DNA of 64,000 nucleotides, from positions 89,535 through 153,534 of the forward strand of contig NZ_KB849654.1 in NCBI RefSeq assembly GCF_000368765.1. Reading direction: 5' to 3'. This DNA comes from Acinetobacter junii CIP 64.5 (GTDB lineage: Bacteria; Pseudomonadota; Gammaproteobacteria; Pseudomonadales; Moraxellaceae). Within the stretch, counting starts at the first letter, position 1. Each line of letters opens with the position of its first letter. Of this stretch, positions 1 through 11,400 are shown one piece after another. The notes under the pieces are model-generated. The model saw nothing but the letters and a program-made list of their open reading frames with translations. It did not search any database and had not been told where the DNA came from. The translations under genes and the position numbers were made by a program.

Positions 1-22
1 TATTCGGGGTCTTTACTAATAA

Positions 23-1381
<1,359 letters not shown>

Positions 1382-1410
1382 GCGATTGATAAGTAAATTA
1401 TCTTACAGAA

Positions 1411-1440
1411 AAGGCTGAATATAATATTCAGCCTTTTTTA
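1411..1440 (+). terminator. Rho-independent terminator after argG
   Basis: Inverted repeat AAGGCTGAAT / ATTCAGCCTT followed by a T run, 30 bases after the argG stop. The rest of the 1382-1573 gap shows nothing I can name beyond the pirin ribosome site. Confidence 0.85.
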
Positions 1441-1573
1441 ATAACTCAATAAAGATCCTTAATAAACAATCATTCCATAAATAGAACAATATGTCGCAAT
1501 TAAAGACTATTTATAACCATTATGAATCGATATTATTACTTTCAAGCAAAACATAAGAATTAGGAGATGAAAG

Positions 1574-2257
1574 ATGAATGCTTATCTACATCGTAGTGAA
1601 AATCGCGGTCATGTAAAAGCTGGCTGGTTAGATACTTACCATAGTTTCTCATTTGGTAGCTGGTACAATCCGAAATACATGGGTGTGAGTGCATTACGTG
1701 TAATTAATGACGATACGATTGCAGCACATAATGGTTTTGGTACGCATCCGCATGACAATATGGAAATTCTAACCTGTGTACTAGATGGCACCATTTCTCA
1801 TAAAGATAGTATGGGTAATGAAGGTCAAATTAATGCAGGTGAATGGCAATTAATGAGTGCGGGTACAGGTGTAACCCATAGTGAAATGAATAAGCATGAT
1901 AAAGCAGTACATCTATTACAGATTTGGATTCAACCAAATGTTCAAAATGCTGCACCAACTTATCAGCAAATTCAGCTCAACCCAAAGGATCATCCTAACC
2001 AATGGCATCTAATCGCAGGCGATGAATCTGCACCAATGTTGATTCGTCAAAATGCTGAAGTAAAAACAGCTGTACTTGAGAAGGATCAACAATTAGAAAT
2101 CACAGCAACGAAAAAAGTGAACTATGTTCACGTGGTTTCTGGTGAAGTTATGATTGCTGATCATCATGTAAAAGCTGGCGATGCTTTACTATTTGATGAG
2201 ACTGCAACAATCAAGGGGCTTGAAGATGCCCAAATGATTTGGTTTGACCTACCATAA
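1574..2257 (+). CDS. pirin family protein (YhhW-like)
   Basis: Bicupin of the pirin family, 227 aa, the usual size of the short YhhW-type bacterial pirins. The N-terminal cupin carries the four expected metal ligands: H58 and H60 in THPHDNME, then H102 and E104 in THSEM. YhhW-type pirins bind Fe or another divalent metal, and some have quercetin dioxygenase activity; the physiological substrate is usually unknown. Start chosen because AGGAGATGAAAG gives a strong ribosome site. It stands alone, with terminators on both sides. Family assignment is firm; enzymatic function is inferred. Confidence 0.92.
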   Translation: MNAYLHRSENRGHVKAGWLDTYHSFSFGSWYNPKYMGVSALRVINDDTIAAHNGFGTHPHDNMEILTCVLDGTISHKDSMGNEGQINAGEWQLMSAGTGVTHSEMNKHDKAVHLLQIWIQPNVQNAAPTYQQIQLNPKDHPNQWHLIAGDESAPMLIRQNAEVKTAVLEKDQQLEITATKKVNYVHVVSGEVMIADHHVKAGDALLFDETATIKGLEDAQMIWFDLP

Positions 2258-2267
2258 GTCGAAGTTT

Positions 2268-2303
2268 AACTCGTATCTCTCCCTCTGAGGTACGAGTTTT
2301 TTT
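2268..2303. terminator. convergent terminator between the pirin and a small membrane gene
   Basis: Arms AACTCGTA and TACGAGTT around a 15-base loop, followed by a T run on the plus strand. It overlaps the stop of the convergent minus-strand gene and probably serves mainly the pirin gene. Confidence 0.75.
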
Positions 2304-2535
2304 AATCATGATTACTACTATCACAACTGTTAGTATCCGAATTTGATTCATCACTAGAACGACATTCATCAGAATGCCGATCGTCATGTTCCTGATATGA
2401 ATTAGATGCGGAAGTTGTTGAAGAATATGAGTGACTATAATCAGCATTATCCTGTATAGACTTAACTTTCTTCGCTAATAAGATTAAGAAAACCAAACCA
2501 ATAGTAAAGACTAAAATAATCAATATCAGCACCAC
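2302..2535 (-). CDS. small single-pass membrane protein with Ser/Asp/His-rich tail
   Basis: A 77-aa product I cannot assign to a family. Residues 1-22 form one hydrophobic segment, then a short basic stretch (KKVK), then about 50 very polar residues rich in Ser, Asp, His and Asn with two Cys near the end. It starts at GTG, with AGGGGA just upstream (AATAGGGGATT), which supports translation. The tail could be a disordered or metal-binding cytoplasmic region, but this is guesswork. Similar small membrane proteins with low-complexity tails are common in Acinetobacter. Confidence 0.55.
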   Translation of the reverse strand: MVLILIILVFTIGLVFLILLAKKVKSIQDNADYSHSYSSTTSASNSYQEHDDRHSDECRSSDESNSDTNSCDSSNHD

Positions 2536-2857
2536 AATCCCCTATTGCTACTCTAATTTTTGTTCCCAAATATAGCTTAGATTTTCTTTTAAAAATTGGC
2601 ATTAAAAAAGCCCGATTAACGGGCTTTTCTACAACCTTGAACATTTTTAAAAACAATCAAAATTGTTTCGTTCGTTGTTAGCTGTGTATTCAGGTTGTCA
2701 TATCTTTGTTCATTTAGGAAAGATTTCTCTTTAATCCTAAATAGTATATGACTTCCTTGTTGATTAAATTATCACCAATACTAATCTCGGTCAAGTAGCA
2801 TAAAATGACAAAATTTAGGGTTAAATGCCTTGCAATTTTAACTAAGCGTAATCATAG
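2536..2857. other. gene-free stretch with hairpins next to IS copy 1
   Basis: No convincing gene. It contains a perfect terminator-type hairpin at 2604-2629 (AAAAGCCCG / CGGGCTTTT) with A and T runs on both sides, and a weaker inverted repeat at 2712-2742 (ATTTAGGA / TCCTAAAT). The orphan terminator may be left from a gene lost when the IS element arrived or the neighbouring DNA was deleted. Confidence 0.5.
2604..2629. terminator. orphan bidirectional terminator hairpin
   Basis: AAAAGCCCG, loop ATTAA, CGGGCTTTT. U-tracts are possible on both strands. No intact gene ends here now. Confidence 0.65.
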
Positions 2858-2896
2858 GGTAATCCTCCCATAAATAAACGAAGTTAAAAGTAGAGG

Positions 2897-3685
2897 TTAA
2901 GCAGCCATTAGAGGTGGCTTTCCTTTGTTAGCTTGATGTGGTCTTTCATGGTTGTAATGCCACAACCAGTTTGTTGCATAATCTTGTACTTCATCCAAAG
3001 TATCAAATAAATGCTTGCTCAGCCAACTATAACGTATGGTCCGATTATAGCGTTCAATATACGCATTCTGCTGTGGCTTACCCGGTTGAATATATTCAAT
3101 ACGAATACCGTGCTCAGTAGCCCAGCGCACAAATTCGTGACTGATAAATTCGGGACCATTATCGCATCGGATCACTAACGGTTTTTCTCTCCACTCCAGC
3201 AATTGATTCAACGTACGAATAACCCTGATTGTGGGCAATGAGAACCCTGCTTCAATGGCTAGGCCTTCGCGGCGGTAATCATCAATCACATTCAATAATC
3301 GAAACTTGCGACCATCGGAAAGCTGATCATGCATAAAATCTAATGACCAAACCTGATTTTCTCGGATTGGTTCTTTCAATGGTTCAGGCGCATGCCGTTT
3401 TAGTCTTCTTCTCGGTTTAATACGCAGATTCAGTGCCAACTCACAGTAAATGCGGTAAACCCGCTTGTGATTCCAGCAGCAACTCCCAACATGCCGTAAA
3501 TACGAGAAGCACAAACCAAAGCCCCAATCGGAATTTTCCTCAGTGAGTTCAATGAGCTGTTCAGCAATGAGTGCATTGTCATCGCTGAGTTTGGCTTGAT
3601 AGCGGTAGTAGGTTTCACTAATGCCAAATGCTTTACAAGCCAAACGAATACTAATGGCATGCTGGGCAACTGCCTGTTGTGCCAT
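2897..3685 (-). CDS. IS3-family transposase OrfB (DDE integrase domain), copy 1
   Basis: Catalytic half of the IS3 transposase (262 aa from the first ATG). HTH-like region and SETYYRY segment at residues 20-30, then an rve integrase core. The catalytic triad is visible as D in WSLDFM, D in RCDNGPE and E in AYIERYNRT. The frame is open upstream of this ATG (reading RVKPSCRRK), as in IS3 elements where an OrfAB fusion is made by ribosomal frameshifting from orfA. Differs from copy 2 at three residues (Y/C, G/E, H/Y). Appears intact, so the element may be mobile. Confidence 0.92.
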   Translation of the reverse strand: MAQQAVAQHAISIRLACKAFGISETYYRYQAKLSDDNALIAEQLIELTEENSDWGFGLCFSYLRHVGSCCWNHKRVYRIYCELALNLRIKPRRRLKRHAPEPLKEPIRENQVWSLDFMHDQLSDGRKFRLLNVIDDYRREGLAIEAGFSLPTIRVIRTLNQLLEWREKPLVIRCDNGPEFISHEFVRWATEHGIRIEYIQPGKPQQNAYIERYNRTIRYSWLSKHLFDTLDEVQDYATNWLWHYNHERPHQANKGKPPLMAA

Positions 3686-3705
3686 CTTACGCCGGCAAGA
3701 TGGCT

Positions 3706-3987
3706 TTACCCTTGCGCAGCAGTGCTGCTCATTGCCATCGCTTCCTGGATGATTTCGGCCTTTAATCGCTCTTCCGCATACATCTTTTTAAGTCTGGTAT
3801 TTTCGGCTTCTAGCTCTTTCAGTCGAGCCATTAATGATGTATCCATACCACCATATTTGGCACGCCATTTATAAAAGGTAGCATTACTCATGCCGTGTTC
3901 ACGGCAAAGGGTCGCTACAGGTGTGCCAGATTCTGCCTGTTTCAAGATGGACATGATCTGACTGTCAGTAAATTTAGATGTTTTCAT
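3706..3987 (-). CDS. IS3-family transposase OrfA (HTH), copy 1
   Basis: 93-aa DNA-binding half of the transposase. HTH_Tnp_1 fold at residues 5-50 ([12 protein letters not shown] ... [16 protein letters not shown]), then a leucine-zipper-like helix ([18 protein letters not shown]) at about 56-75 that in IS3 elements mediates multimerisation. Protein identical to the OrfA of copy 2. AGGAG lies about eight bases upstream of the ATG. Confidence 0.92.
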   Translation of the reverse strand: MKTSKFTDSQIMSILKQAESGTPVATLCREHGMSNATFYKWRAKYGGMDTSLMARLKELEAENTRLKKMYAEERLKAEIIQEAMAMSSTAAQG

Positions 3988-4043
3988 GCAGAATCTCCTG
4001 CTCGTATCTTAAGAGAAAATTCTACTTTTAGATCCTATTATTT

Positions 4044-4757
4044 TTAGGGGGGATTACCCTTCAAGAACAAAAATAATATACATATATAATTATAGAGCTG
4101 ATGATGTGCTTTCAGAGGAGCGTTCTTCCCCTTTTTAGGAGGAAAGGCAAATGTTCTATTAAATAAGCGGCCCTGATGAGCACAGACATTTCGTAAATAT
4201 GTAAGAGCATGTAACCATGACTCTAATATTTCTGGTGACAAGTCAAACTGTTTTGCAATTTGTTTACGATCTTTACTATGAACTAGATGTTGAAATAACC
4301 TAGACCATGTTCCCAAAGGTAAAACTTCCGCAATCATCCAACATGGCGGGTATTCTGGCGTATCATATTCTTGATAATAATGATGTATAAATGTTTCTCT
4401 TAGCTTTTCCTTTTCACTACCAGCATCTGCTTTTTTCGAAGTAAATTGCTTAATTCTACTAAGAAAATCCCGATGCTTGAATTGATCAGAACATTGAAAC
4501 AATGTTTCATTTAAAAACCAATGAGAGCTATTGTACTTAATTGATAATTCATGATTTATAACATTTCTTACTTCCACTTCAATACGGTCTATCGCTGCTA
4601 AAATAAGACTACGTAGTTCAGAGTCAATTAAACTAATGTCTATTAAAGTATCAAACTCAACATTGGAATGAAAAGTCTGTAACCTTTTACTGTTGTCACT
4701 TGAATTTAGCTCAATTAGGGTAGCATTGTCTTTCAAACCTTTGTGCAACAAAGCCAA
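4044..4757 (-). pseudogene. Abi_2 (AbiD/AbiF-type) abortive-infection gene remnant, truncated at both ends
   Basis: The body matches the Abi_2 family of phage-resistance (abortive infection) proteins: DISLIDSELRSLILAAIDRIEVEVRN, then SSHWFLN, and near the end LRNVCAHQGRLFNR, the RNxxxH-type motif typical of the family. Two things are missing. The N-terminal YYRLSGY region of full-length members (about 300 aa) is absent: the first 25-30 residues are unrelated and begin with DNA that looks like an IS end. At the C-terminus the frame runs into IS copy 1 and stops four residues after the junction (GNPP). I therefore call a dead fragment, not a working defence gene. Confidence 0.75.
4731..4755 (-). 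repeat. possible IS5/IS903-group terminal repeat remnant
   Basis: Read on the minus strand this is GGCTTTGTTGCACAAAGG, which resembles the GGCTTTGTTG... terminal repeats of IS903/IS17-type elements. It sits where the Abi_2 gene loses its N-terminal part and nine bases after the stop of the preceding exported-protein gene. No second end or transposase of that element is present. Resemblance is from memory and unverified. Confidence 0.4.
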
Positions 4758-4763
4758 TAGCTA

Positions 4764-5417
4764 TTAAAAGATTACAGACTTACACGCAGACGCTTTGAGA
4801 TTTGATTGATCAATTAAACTTTGAGCAGATAAAAATAATTCTCTTGAGTGTCGCCATCCAAGTTCACAATGTTCTGCTGCTGCCCAAACCAATATTACTT
4901 CCGCTTGAGCGATCTCAGCCTGAGCACATGAAAAACTTTCATTTTGTTTTAATAATTCAGCATTTGCCCAAAGATCTCTGCGCATGACACTTGATTCAGA
5001 AAGAATAGCAGTTGTCAGCGTAAATTTTTCAATTTGTCCTTGTTCTAGTGCCTCAATAATATATTTTGCTTGTTGAAGTGCTTCAGTTCTCGCAGAACTT
5101 GGACTCTTTTCACTTCCTTCGTGAGCAGCGTAACTTAACCATGTTAAGGCTTTTATCGCTTGATAATATGCAATATTTTCAGATGGTTTTAAATAAGGTA
5201 TCAGACGTGTTTGTAATGCCGCAACTTGCTTATCTTTAGGATTATAAGGCTTCTGTTGATTGACATCTTGTACCAAAGAACTAGATTGCTCTCCAACAAT
5301 AATTTGCTCAGATGCAGACTCAGCAAATACAGAAGTGCTTACTGCAAGCAAACTAGCAGAAACCCCTATATAAAAATAAGAACACATTTTATATAAATTA
5401 TTGTGAAGATATTTCAT
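4764..5417 (-). CDS. exported protein, last gene of the DUF11 cluster
   Basis: 217 aa with a clear Sec signal peptide (cleavage expected after VFA, residue 32). The mature part is predicted mainly alpha-helical, in contrast to the beta-rich neighbours, with motifs such as VAALQTRLIPYLKP, ALTWLSYAAHEGSE and VWAAAEHCELGWRHSRE and three Cys. The start lies two bases after the stop of the 2030-aa gene, so translation is probably coupled and the two proteins should work together. I suspect a periplasmic partner. From memory, related Acinetobacter proteins carry an extra C-terminal OmpA-type domain; if so, this copy is shortened, and the IS-like debris right after its stop fits that. Function unknown. 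Confidence 0.75.
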   Translation of the reverse strand: MKYLHNNLYKMCSYFYIGVSASLLAVSTSVFAESASEQIIVGEQSSSLVQDVNQQKPYNPKDKQVAALQTRLIPYLKPSENIAYYQAIKALTWLSYAAHEGSEKSPSSARTEALQQAKYIIEALEQGQIEKFTLTTAILSESSVMRRDLWANAELLKQNESFSCAQAEIAQAEVILVWAAAEHCELGWRHSRELFLSAQSLIDQSNLKASACKSVIF

Positions 5418-5419
5418 GT

Positions 5420-8400
5420 TTATGGTTCTCTCGAAGCATTTATTCCAGCGTTATTACCAGCAAATAAATTCTCATCGAATTTGAATCTAAAACGAACATA
5501 AGCGCCCTGAATTGTTGTATCACTATCTACTAGATCATCATCTTTATAACCTGAGAAGTTATAGCCACCTGACAACCATAGATTTGCTGCAACGAGATAC
5601 CCAACCTCACCACCCACGAGAACTCGACGCCCTGAACTCATATCAGACCATAATACACCTGTATGTATTCCTGCATCCCATCTTTCATTGATGTCATATA
5701 TAGCTCTTGCACTAAACATGTGTGTCATACCTGTAGACTCTAAACCAGAGAATGTAGCCTGCACATTCTTCAACGCATATTGACCCGACAAGGTAAAATC
5801 ACGTGTTGGATGATAATTTAAATGGTTCGAGAAAATATAAACATGTTTAAGATACGGATTGTTTAAATCAGTTTTATTATCATCATAACGATATTCAACT
5901 TTAGCTAGTGCATCAAAACGATTGTGTTCTGTATCACGATAAGCCAATCCTAATTGGAAGCGATCCACTAAACGATCACCGCTACTATCATTTTTGCTAT
6001 CTGTTAGGCTAACAACATTTTTTGCCAATAATGTCACATCATCCGAATATTTATAAGCAACGCCTAAATTGTTCAATATCGTATCTGATTGATCTGTCCA
6101 ACGTGCTTCAATGCGAGCAACAGCTTTCCAGTTAGGGTTCTTTAAATATTCAATACCTAAAGATGCTGCTGTGCTATCAGAATTTGAGTTATTGGCATTT
6201 GATAATGATTTAGTTTGCTCAAAACTCGTATTGGCATAAAAACCTTTTTCAAGTTCCCATCGATTACGTAAACCAATTGCTGCCTCAGCCTCTCTCGCAC
6301 TAATACCATCCCGAACACGATATTCACTGAAGGCTGTTCCATTATTGTTATATTTACTATCAAGACCGAATACTGTTACATTGCGGCGTTGATTACTATT
6401 CAGATCATAAAGACCACCAATGCTTGAAACTAATTCGTGACGACCATAAGCACGGAGTTTGGAATTAATTTGATAATTTGCGCCCAACGCGAAAATACGA
6501 CGACCCGCTTCAGAAATGTCTTGTTCATATTCAGCAAAGACATTCGAACCTTGCCAAGGTAGTTGACTGATTAATTTAGAGCGAACTGTGACACCATGAT
6601 ATGGTGCAACTTGTGTTGTATTCAGTGTTGCTGAATTAGATGACTCATCATAATACTTTAAACCAAGTTCTACAGCCAAAATACGGTTAATTGCCCGTTC
6701 AATACTTGCTGATACACCTTGATTTACGCCACTTAACTGATCTTCTGTGCGAATCGCTTCAAGCTTAGCTAAGCCGATTTTATTTAATTGTACACGTCCC
6801 TTAATACCACTCTCTTTACGACCAGCAGTAATAGGTGCCGCTGTATTATAAAATTCTCTATCAGCTTGGTTATGATAAACTTTCATTTCCAAGTCTTTAT
6901 AAGAATAGTTTAATTCAACTCGTGCAGCATCCCCCGATAACTTACCAGTTGCATCTGGTTTCACATTTCCTGAGGTCGATGAATTTAAGTCATCATTAAT
7001 ATTCTCTGAACGAGCAAACTCAGCAATGAATTTACCTTTATCATTGGCAAATTTAACGACAGTATTCACACTTGCTAACTGATCTTGAGTTAGTGGGTTA
7101 TTACTCTTCACATAAGAACCACCTACTTTAACTTTATCGGTGACTTTTACAGAACCAGACACACCACCAACCGTATATTCTTCACCATCTTGATCAGATT
7201 CAACTGTAATTCGCAAATATACTGGGTTTAAGTCAGCATCAACACTTGGAACTGGATCTTTCAAATAAATACTATTACTGAAAGTATCAATCTCATAATC
7301 AGTAAAACGAGTCAAACTTGTACGTGCAATAATTAAACCCGAATTATTACGATCACGCGTAATAACTTCTACTTTTTCACTGTTTTCACGCACGTCTTGC
7401 GCATTAACACCATTACCTAAACTATAAGGACCTGAAATACCCATAGCACGTTGTTCATTCACAACTTGTTGTGTATTTGTCTGTGCAGCAAACGCAGTAA
7501 CTTTATATTTATCAGCTTCTACTGAACTACGAACACCTGTCAATGAACGGTTGTATTGACCTAAAGATAAGCCCTCATCATTTTCAGTACGTGTTACGTA
7601 GTCACCATACATTGCATATGAACGTCCTTTATCGACACGAACATACAATTTACTAGTAGATTGAGCATCAAAGCCTTTGGCAGCAGAGTCACCATAAACT
7701 GGGTAATATTCATCTGGACGAATATCACGGAATAATCTTTGGTTTTTATCTTTATCTGAATCATATGCAAGTGTAAGCAGGTATTCACCTTTTACCTTAC
7801 CTTTCAAAAATAATGCAGCACGACCCGATATATTGCGCTTACCGTCTTTTGAAGCTGAAATCTCATTTAATTCTTCTTCAAAACCATCATTTGAATTAAT
7901 ACCACTCAATTCTTTAGGGTCAAACTTTTTGAAATTAAAAGAACCTTCAACCATACCTACAGCGATAATCGGTCTTAAATCAGGTAAGAAACGAATAGGT
8001 GTGCTTGAGTGGAAGATACCACTTTCAACTGATAATGTTCCTTCACCGGCTTCAATTGGCGCTTGAATTGGAACAAGTAAAGTTCCACCTTCAACGAATA
8101 CTTGAATACCTGGCTGTTTTGGATCTAAGTCTACTAAGTCAATCTTACCGATTGAACTATCTAATGTGATAGGTGTACGGTTTGATACAAGCGTACCATG
8201 TCGATCGACAATTTTTAAATTAACATTAAAACGATCGCGTCCATTTGCCTGTGGAATCGTTTTACTCGGCTCAAGTTGCAACTTATCTAACTGATCCGGT
8301 GCAATAACATTAATACGTTTAATGTCTCGAGTATTGCCCATCATATCTACTTGACGTACTTCTATCGTGTTGTGACCCGTACTTAAATCAACACCAATAA

Positions 8401-11400
8401 AGTCTAAACCTGCAACCTGCATGTTCGGCAATACAGCACGTTTACCAATGCGTTTTTCAGGAACACGCGTTCCATTTACCCAAAGCTCAAGCTGAGTGCC
8501 TGCTGCACCTTTAACTTGAATGGAGGTCTGAGGATAAGGCAATATTTGCCCATCTTTAAGATTTAAAATTTCTAGTTGATTATTCACAGCTGTTTCTAAA
8601 GCTGCTTCAAGATTAATCATTTTGGCAGAATTAACAGTATCTACAGACTCTTCATTTGGCATAGCAAGAGTTGAGGAACTTGGTAAAGCGCTAGATGCTT
8701 GAACACCAGACTTTTCGGGTTCAAATTGTATTTGCTTGATTTCTTTAATTTGTTCTTTTGAAAAATCAAGATTACAATTCGCCTGAACTCCAACGGCTGA
8801 AATACAGCCACTCGATGGCTGTCCACGAACATCCGTAACTTTAGAAAAAATTGGATCAATCGTTAAATCAGAACGTAATATTTGCTCTAAATTTGTATTA
8901 TCTTGCTCAATGCGTTTTTTACGCTCTAGCACCCGTTCAATTAAAGATTCTGAACATTGACCAACACCTTCAGCTATCGCAAAATCGGCACGATGCAATT
9001 CACCACGTTTTAAATCGACAAAACGGCTATTTGGATCACCTGCTTGGCGATTATTTATTAATACTAATTCAGAACCAATCGGTAGAGTTGTACGATCGAC
9101 TTTTAAAACATGCGTTTTTGCACTAATTCCATAAAAATCATACTTACCTTCGCTATCAGTAATAACATAACTACCATCTTCAAGATAAATACGAACACCA
9201 GGAACACCTATTTCACCAGCATCTTGGACACCATTCCGATTACAGTCGGTGAAGATTTTACCAACAATAAAACCGTCAGAAATCATCATACCAGGCGTAA
9301 CTTCTACTTTCGCTGATGCTTCATTAGACTCAACACCTTTCGCATCTTTGGCACGAACACGGTTGATACCATCACCATTGAGTGCATTTGGTCCAATATA
9401 AACGCGATACTGTACTTTAACTTCTTTATTTGGAGTGAGTGTACCTAGTCCAAGTGTCAAATAAGGTCCCTTACCACCTAATGGATCTTCTACCTTTTTA
9501 CCATCAACACGCATTGAGCCTTGAACATAAATAAAGCCTCGAGGAAGTGTATCTGTAATCGAAACATTTGTTGAATCTGCCGTTCCACGATTTGCAACAT
9601 TCACCGTATATTCTTCGAATTCACCAATTTCAGCAGTTTTATTTGAAGCAACTTTTTTTACAAATAAAGATGAATTCGTATTATCCACTTCAGGGTCAAT
9701 TGGAATATCGATATTGAGTGCAGGGTCACCATTATTTAATGTGAATTGCCCTGCATAAGACCACTTTAAATCAACCGCTTTATCTGCTGGGAAACTTGAA
9801 TATACCTTGCGATCACTAATAAAAGTATAACGTTTGTCACCTGGGATAGTGTTTGTGTCTACAATAAAACTATATGTACCTGCTTTCACCAGTGGATAGA
9901 TAAATTCACCAGCACTATTAGTCACTTGTTTTGCAGGAATAGAAATCTTATCACCTGTTTGAGGATCAATTTCAAATGCTACATTATCACCAATTGGTTG
10001 ACCATTTTGATCCAATAAAGTAACTGTAGCACCAGCTACAGGTAAACCCGTTTTAGCATCAAATACTGTACCATACGGATCGATTAACACACTTGTATTA
10101 ATGTCGGTAATTGTTCCTGTAGATTGGCCTTGCGCATCCAAACAATCCGTTAAACTAATATCAACTTTATCACGTTTAAGTGTCTGCAAAACTGCATCAT
10201 ATTGAATGCCTTTATCTGAAAGAGTTGTTGGTAATGTATAGTGGAATACACCTGTATTTGGTCCAGTTTCAATACCAATAACTTCTTCTAAATCATCTGT
10301 TTTTGTAGATTTAATTCGAATTTTCACACGATCTGGAATATAACGATCAGCATTACAACTTGCATTTTTAGCTTCTATATACAGTGGCTTATTTACACTA
10401 CCAGTTGCCAAAATATTCTTAAAATCACTCGAATTATTTGTAATATCTGCTGAGCCGCTAACTAAAGTAGATGCAACGTTTGATAACACATCTTTCTGAC
10501 TATCAGTGACAGCATACGAAACTTTATAAGTATTTTTTACTGTGGTTTTTGCAATATTGCGGTTCATACTAACAACAAGATCGACTTGCTCAGATGTATT
10601 TGCAGCAATTTGTGGAAAACCGACAACAAGCTGGTTGATCTGTGTAATGTCACTTGGAGCAATAGTGCTATAACTATTATTGGCAAGCTTGTATAAAATT
10701 TTTGCTTGAGTATTTTTTACTAAAGCAGATTTAAATGTTGTATTAGGTGGTAAATCATCAACCAACAAAACCATTTTTTGTGTTTGACCATCCACCATGA
10801 CATCAGTTGGTCTAGCTGGCTTCTTACCTTCATTGCTAATATTGAGCGTGTAATTTAAGTCATAATTTGCACTTGCAGAAGGCTCAAAAGTTTTTTGTTG
10901 TACTTCTTTAGTTGCAACTAATTTTGCACCATAGCTAATTGCACTATCTGTAGCGATTGCAATTGCTGTTTTATCTTCAACAACTGTTGCTTTAATTGGT
11001 AAATTAAATTGCTGACCTTCTGTTAAATTTGAACTTGTGGTAGCAACAACCCACAAATTGACACTTTGGCCAATCTGTAAAGCTACATTAGTTGTTAACT
11101 GTTGATCATTCGTATCAAATTGACCGTCTTTGTTACTATCTATGTAGATTTTAATATTGTTTAATTCATTAATTGTTAATGCTTCTAGCTGAACATTAAC
11201 AGGTGCATTACTATTATTCGATAAAGTATTGGCCCATATTACTCGCACACTAGGTTCGACATCGAGTACTGGTGGGGTAGTTAAAGTAATAGCATACAAA
11301 GCTGAAACATTAACTTCGACTGTATTAGAAACTGATTGTTGTTCTTTACCATTTGCTGCTGTAAAAGTTGCGTAAGCAACGTTTTTGATTTTACTACCTA

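Larger units (their letters stand above)
2858..4058 (-). mobile_element. IS3-family insertion sequence, copy 1 (about 1201 bp)
   Basis: Ends are GGTAATCCTCCC on the left and, read inward from the right, GGTAATCCCCCC; the first eight bases match perfectly and the similarity continues with mismatches. It carries two consecutive minus-strand reading frames, orfA (HTH) and orfB (DDE integrase). It is almost identical to copy 2 at 24551-25750 but inverted: the visible protein differences are three residues in OrfB, and the G run near one end is one base longer here. The flanks (ATAG and CTTC) show no target duplication, unlike copy 2. Boundaries are good to one or two bases. Confidence 0.9.

Noticed and set aside
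4731-4755. IS26/IS6-type terminal repeat
   Set aside because: IS26 ends read GGCACTGTTGCAAA; this reads GGCTTTGTTGCACAAA, nearer to IS903-type ends.
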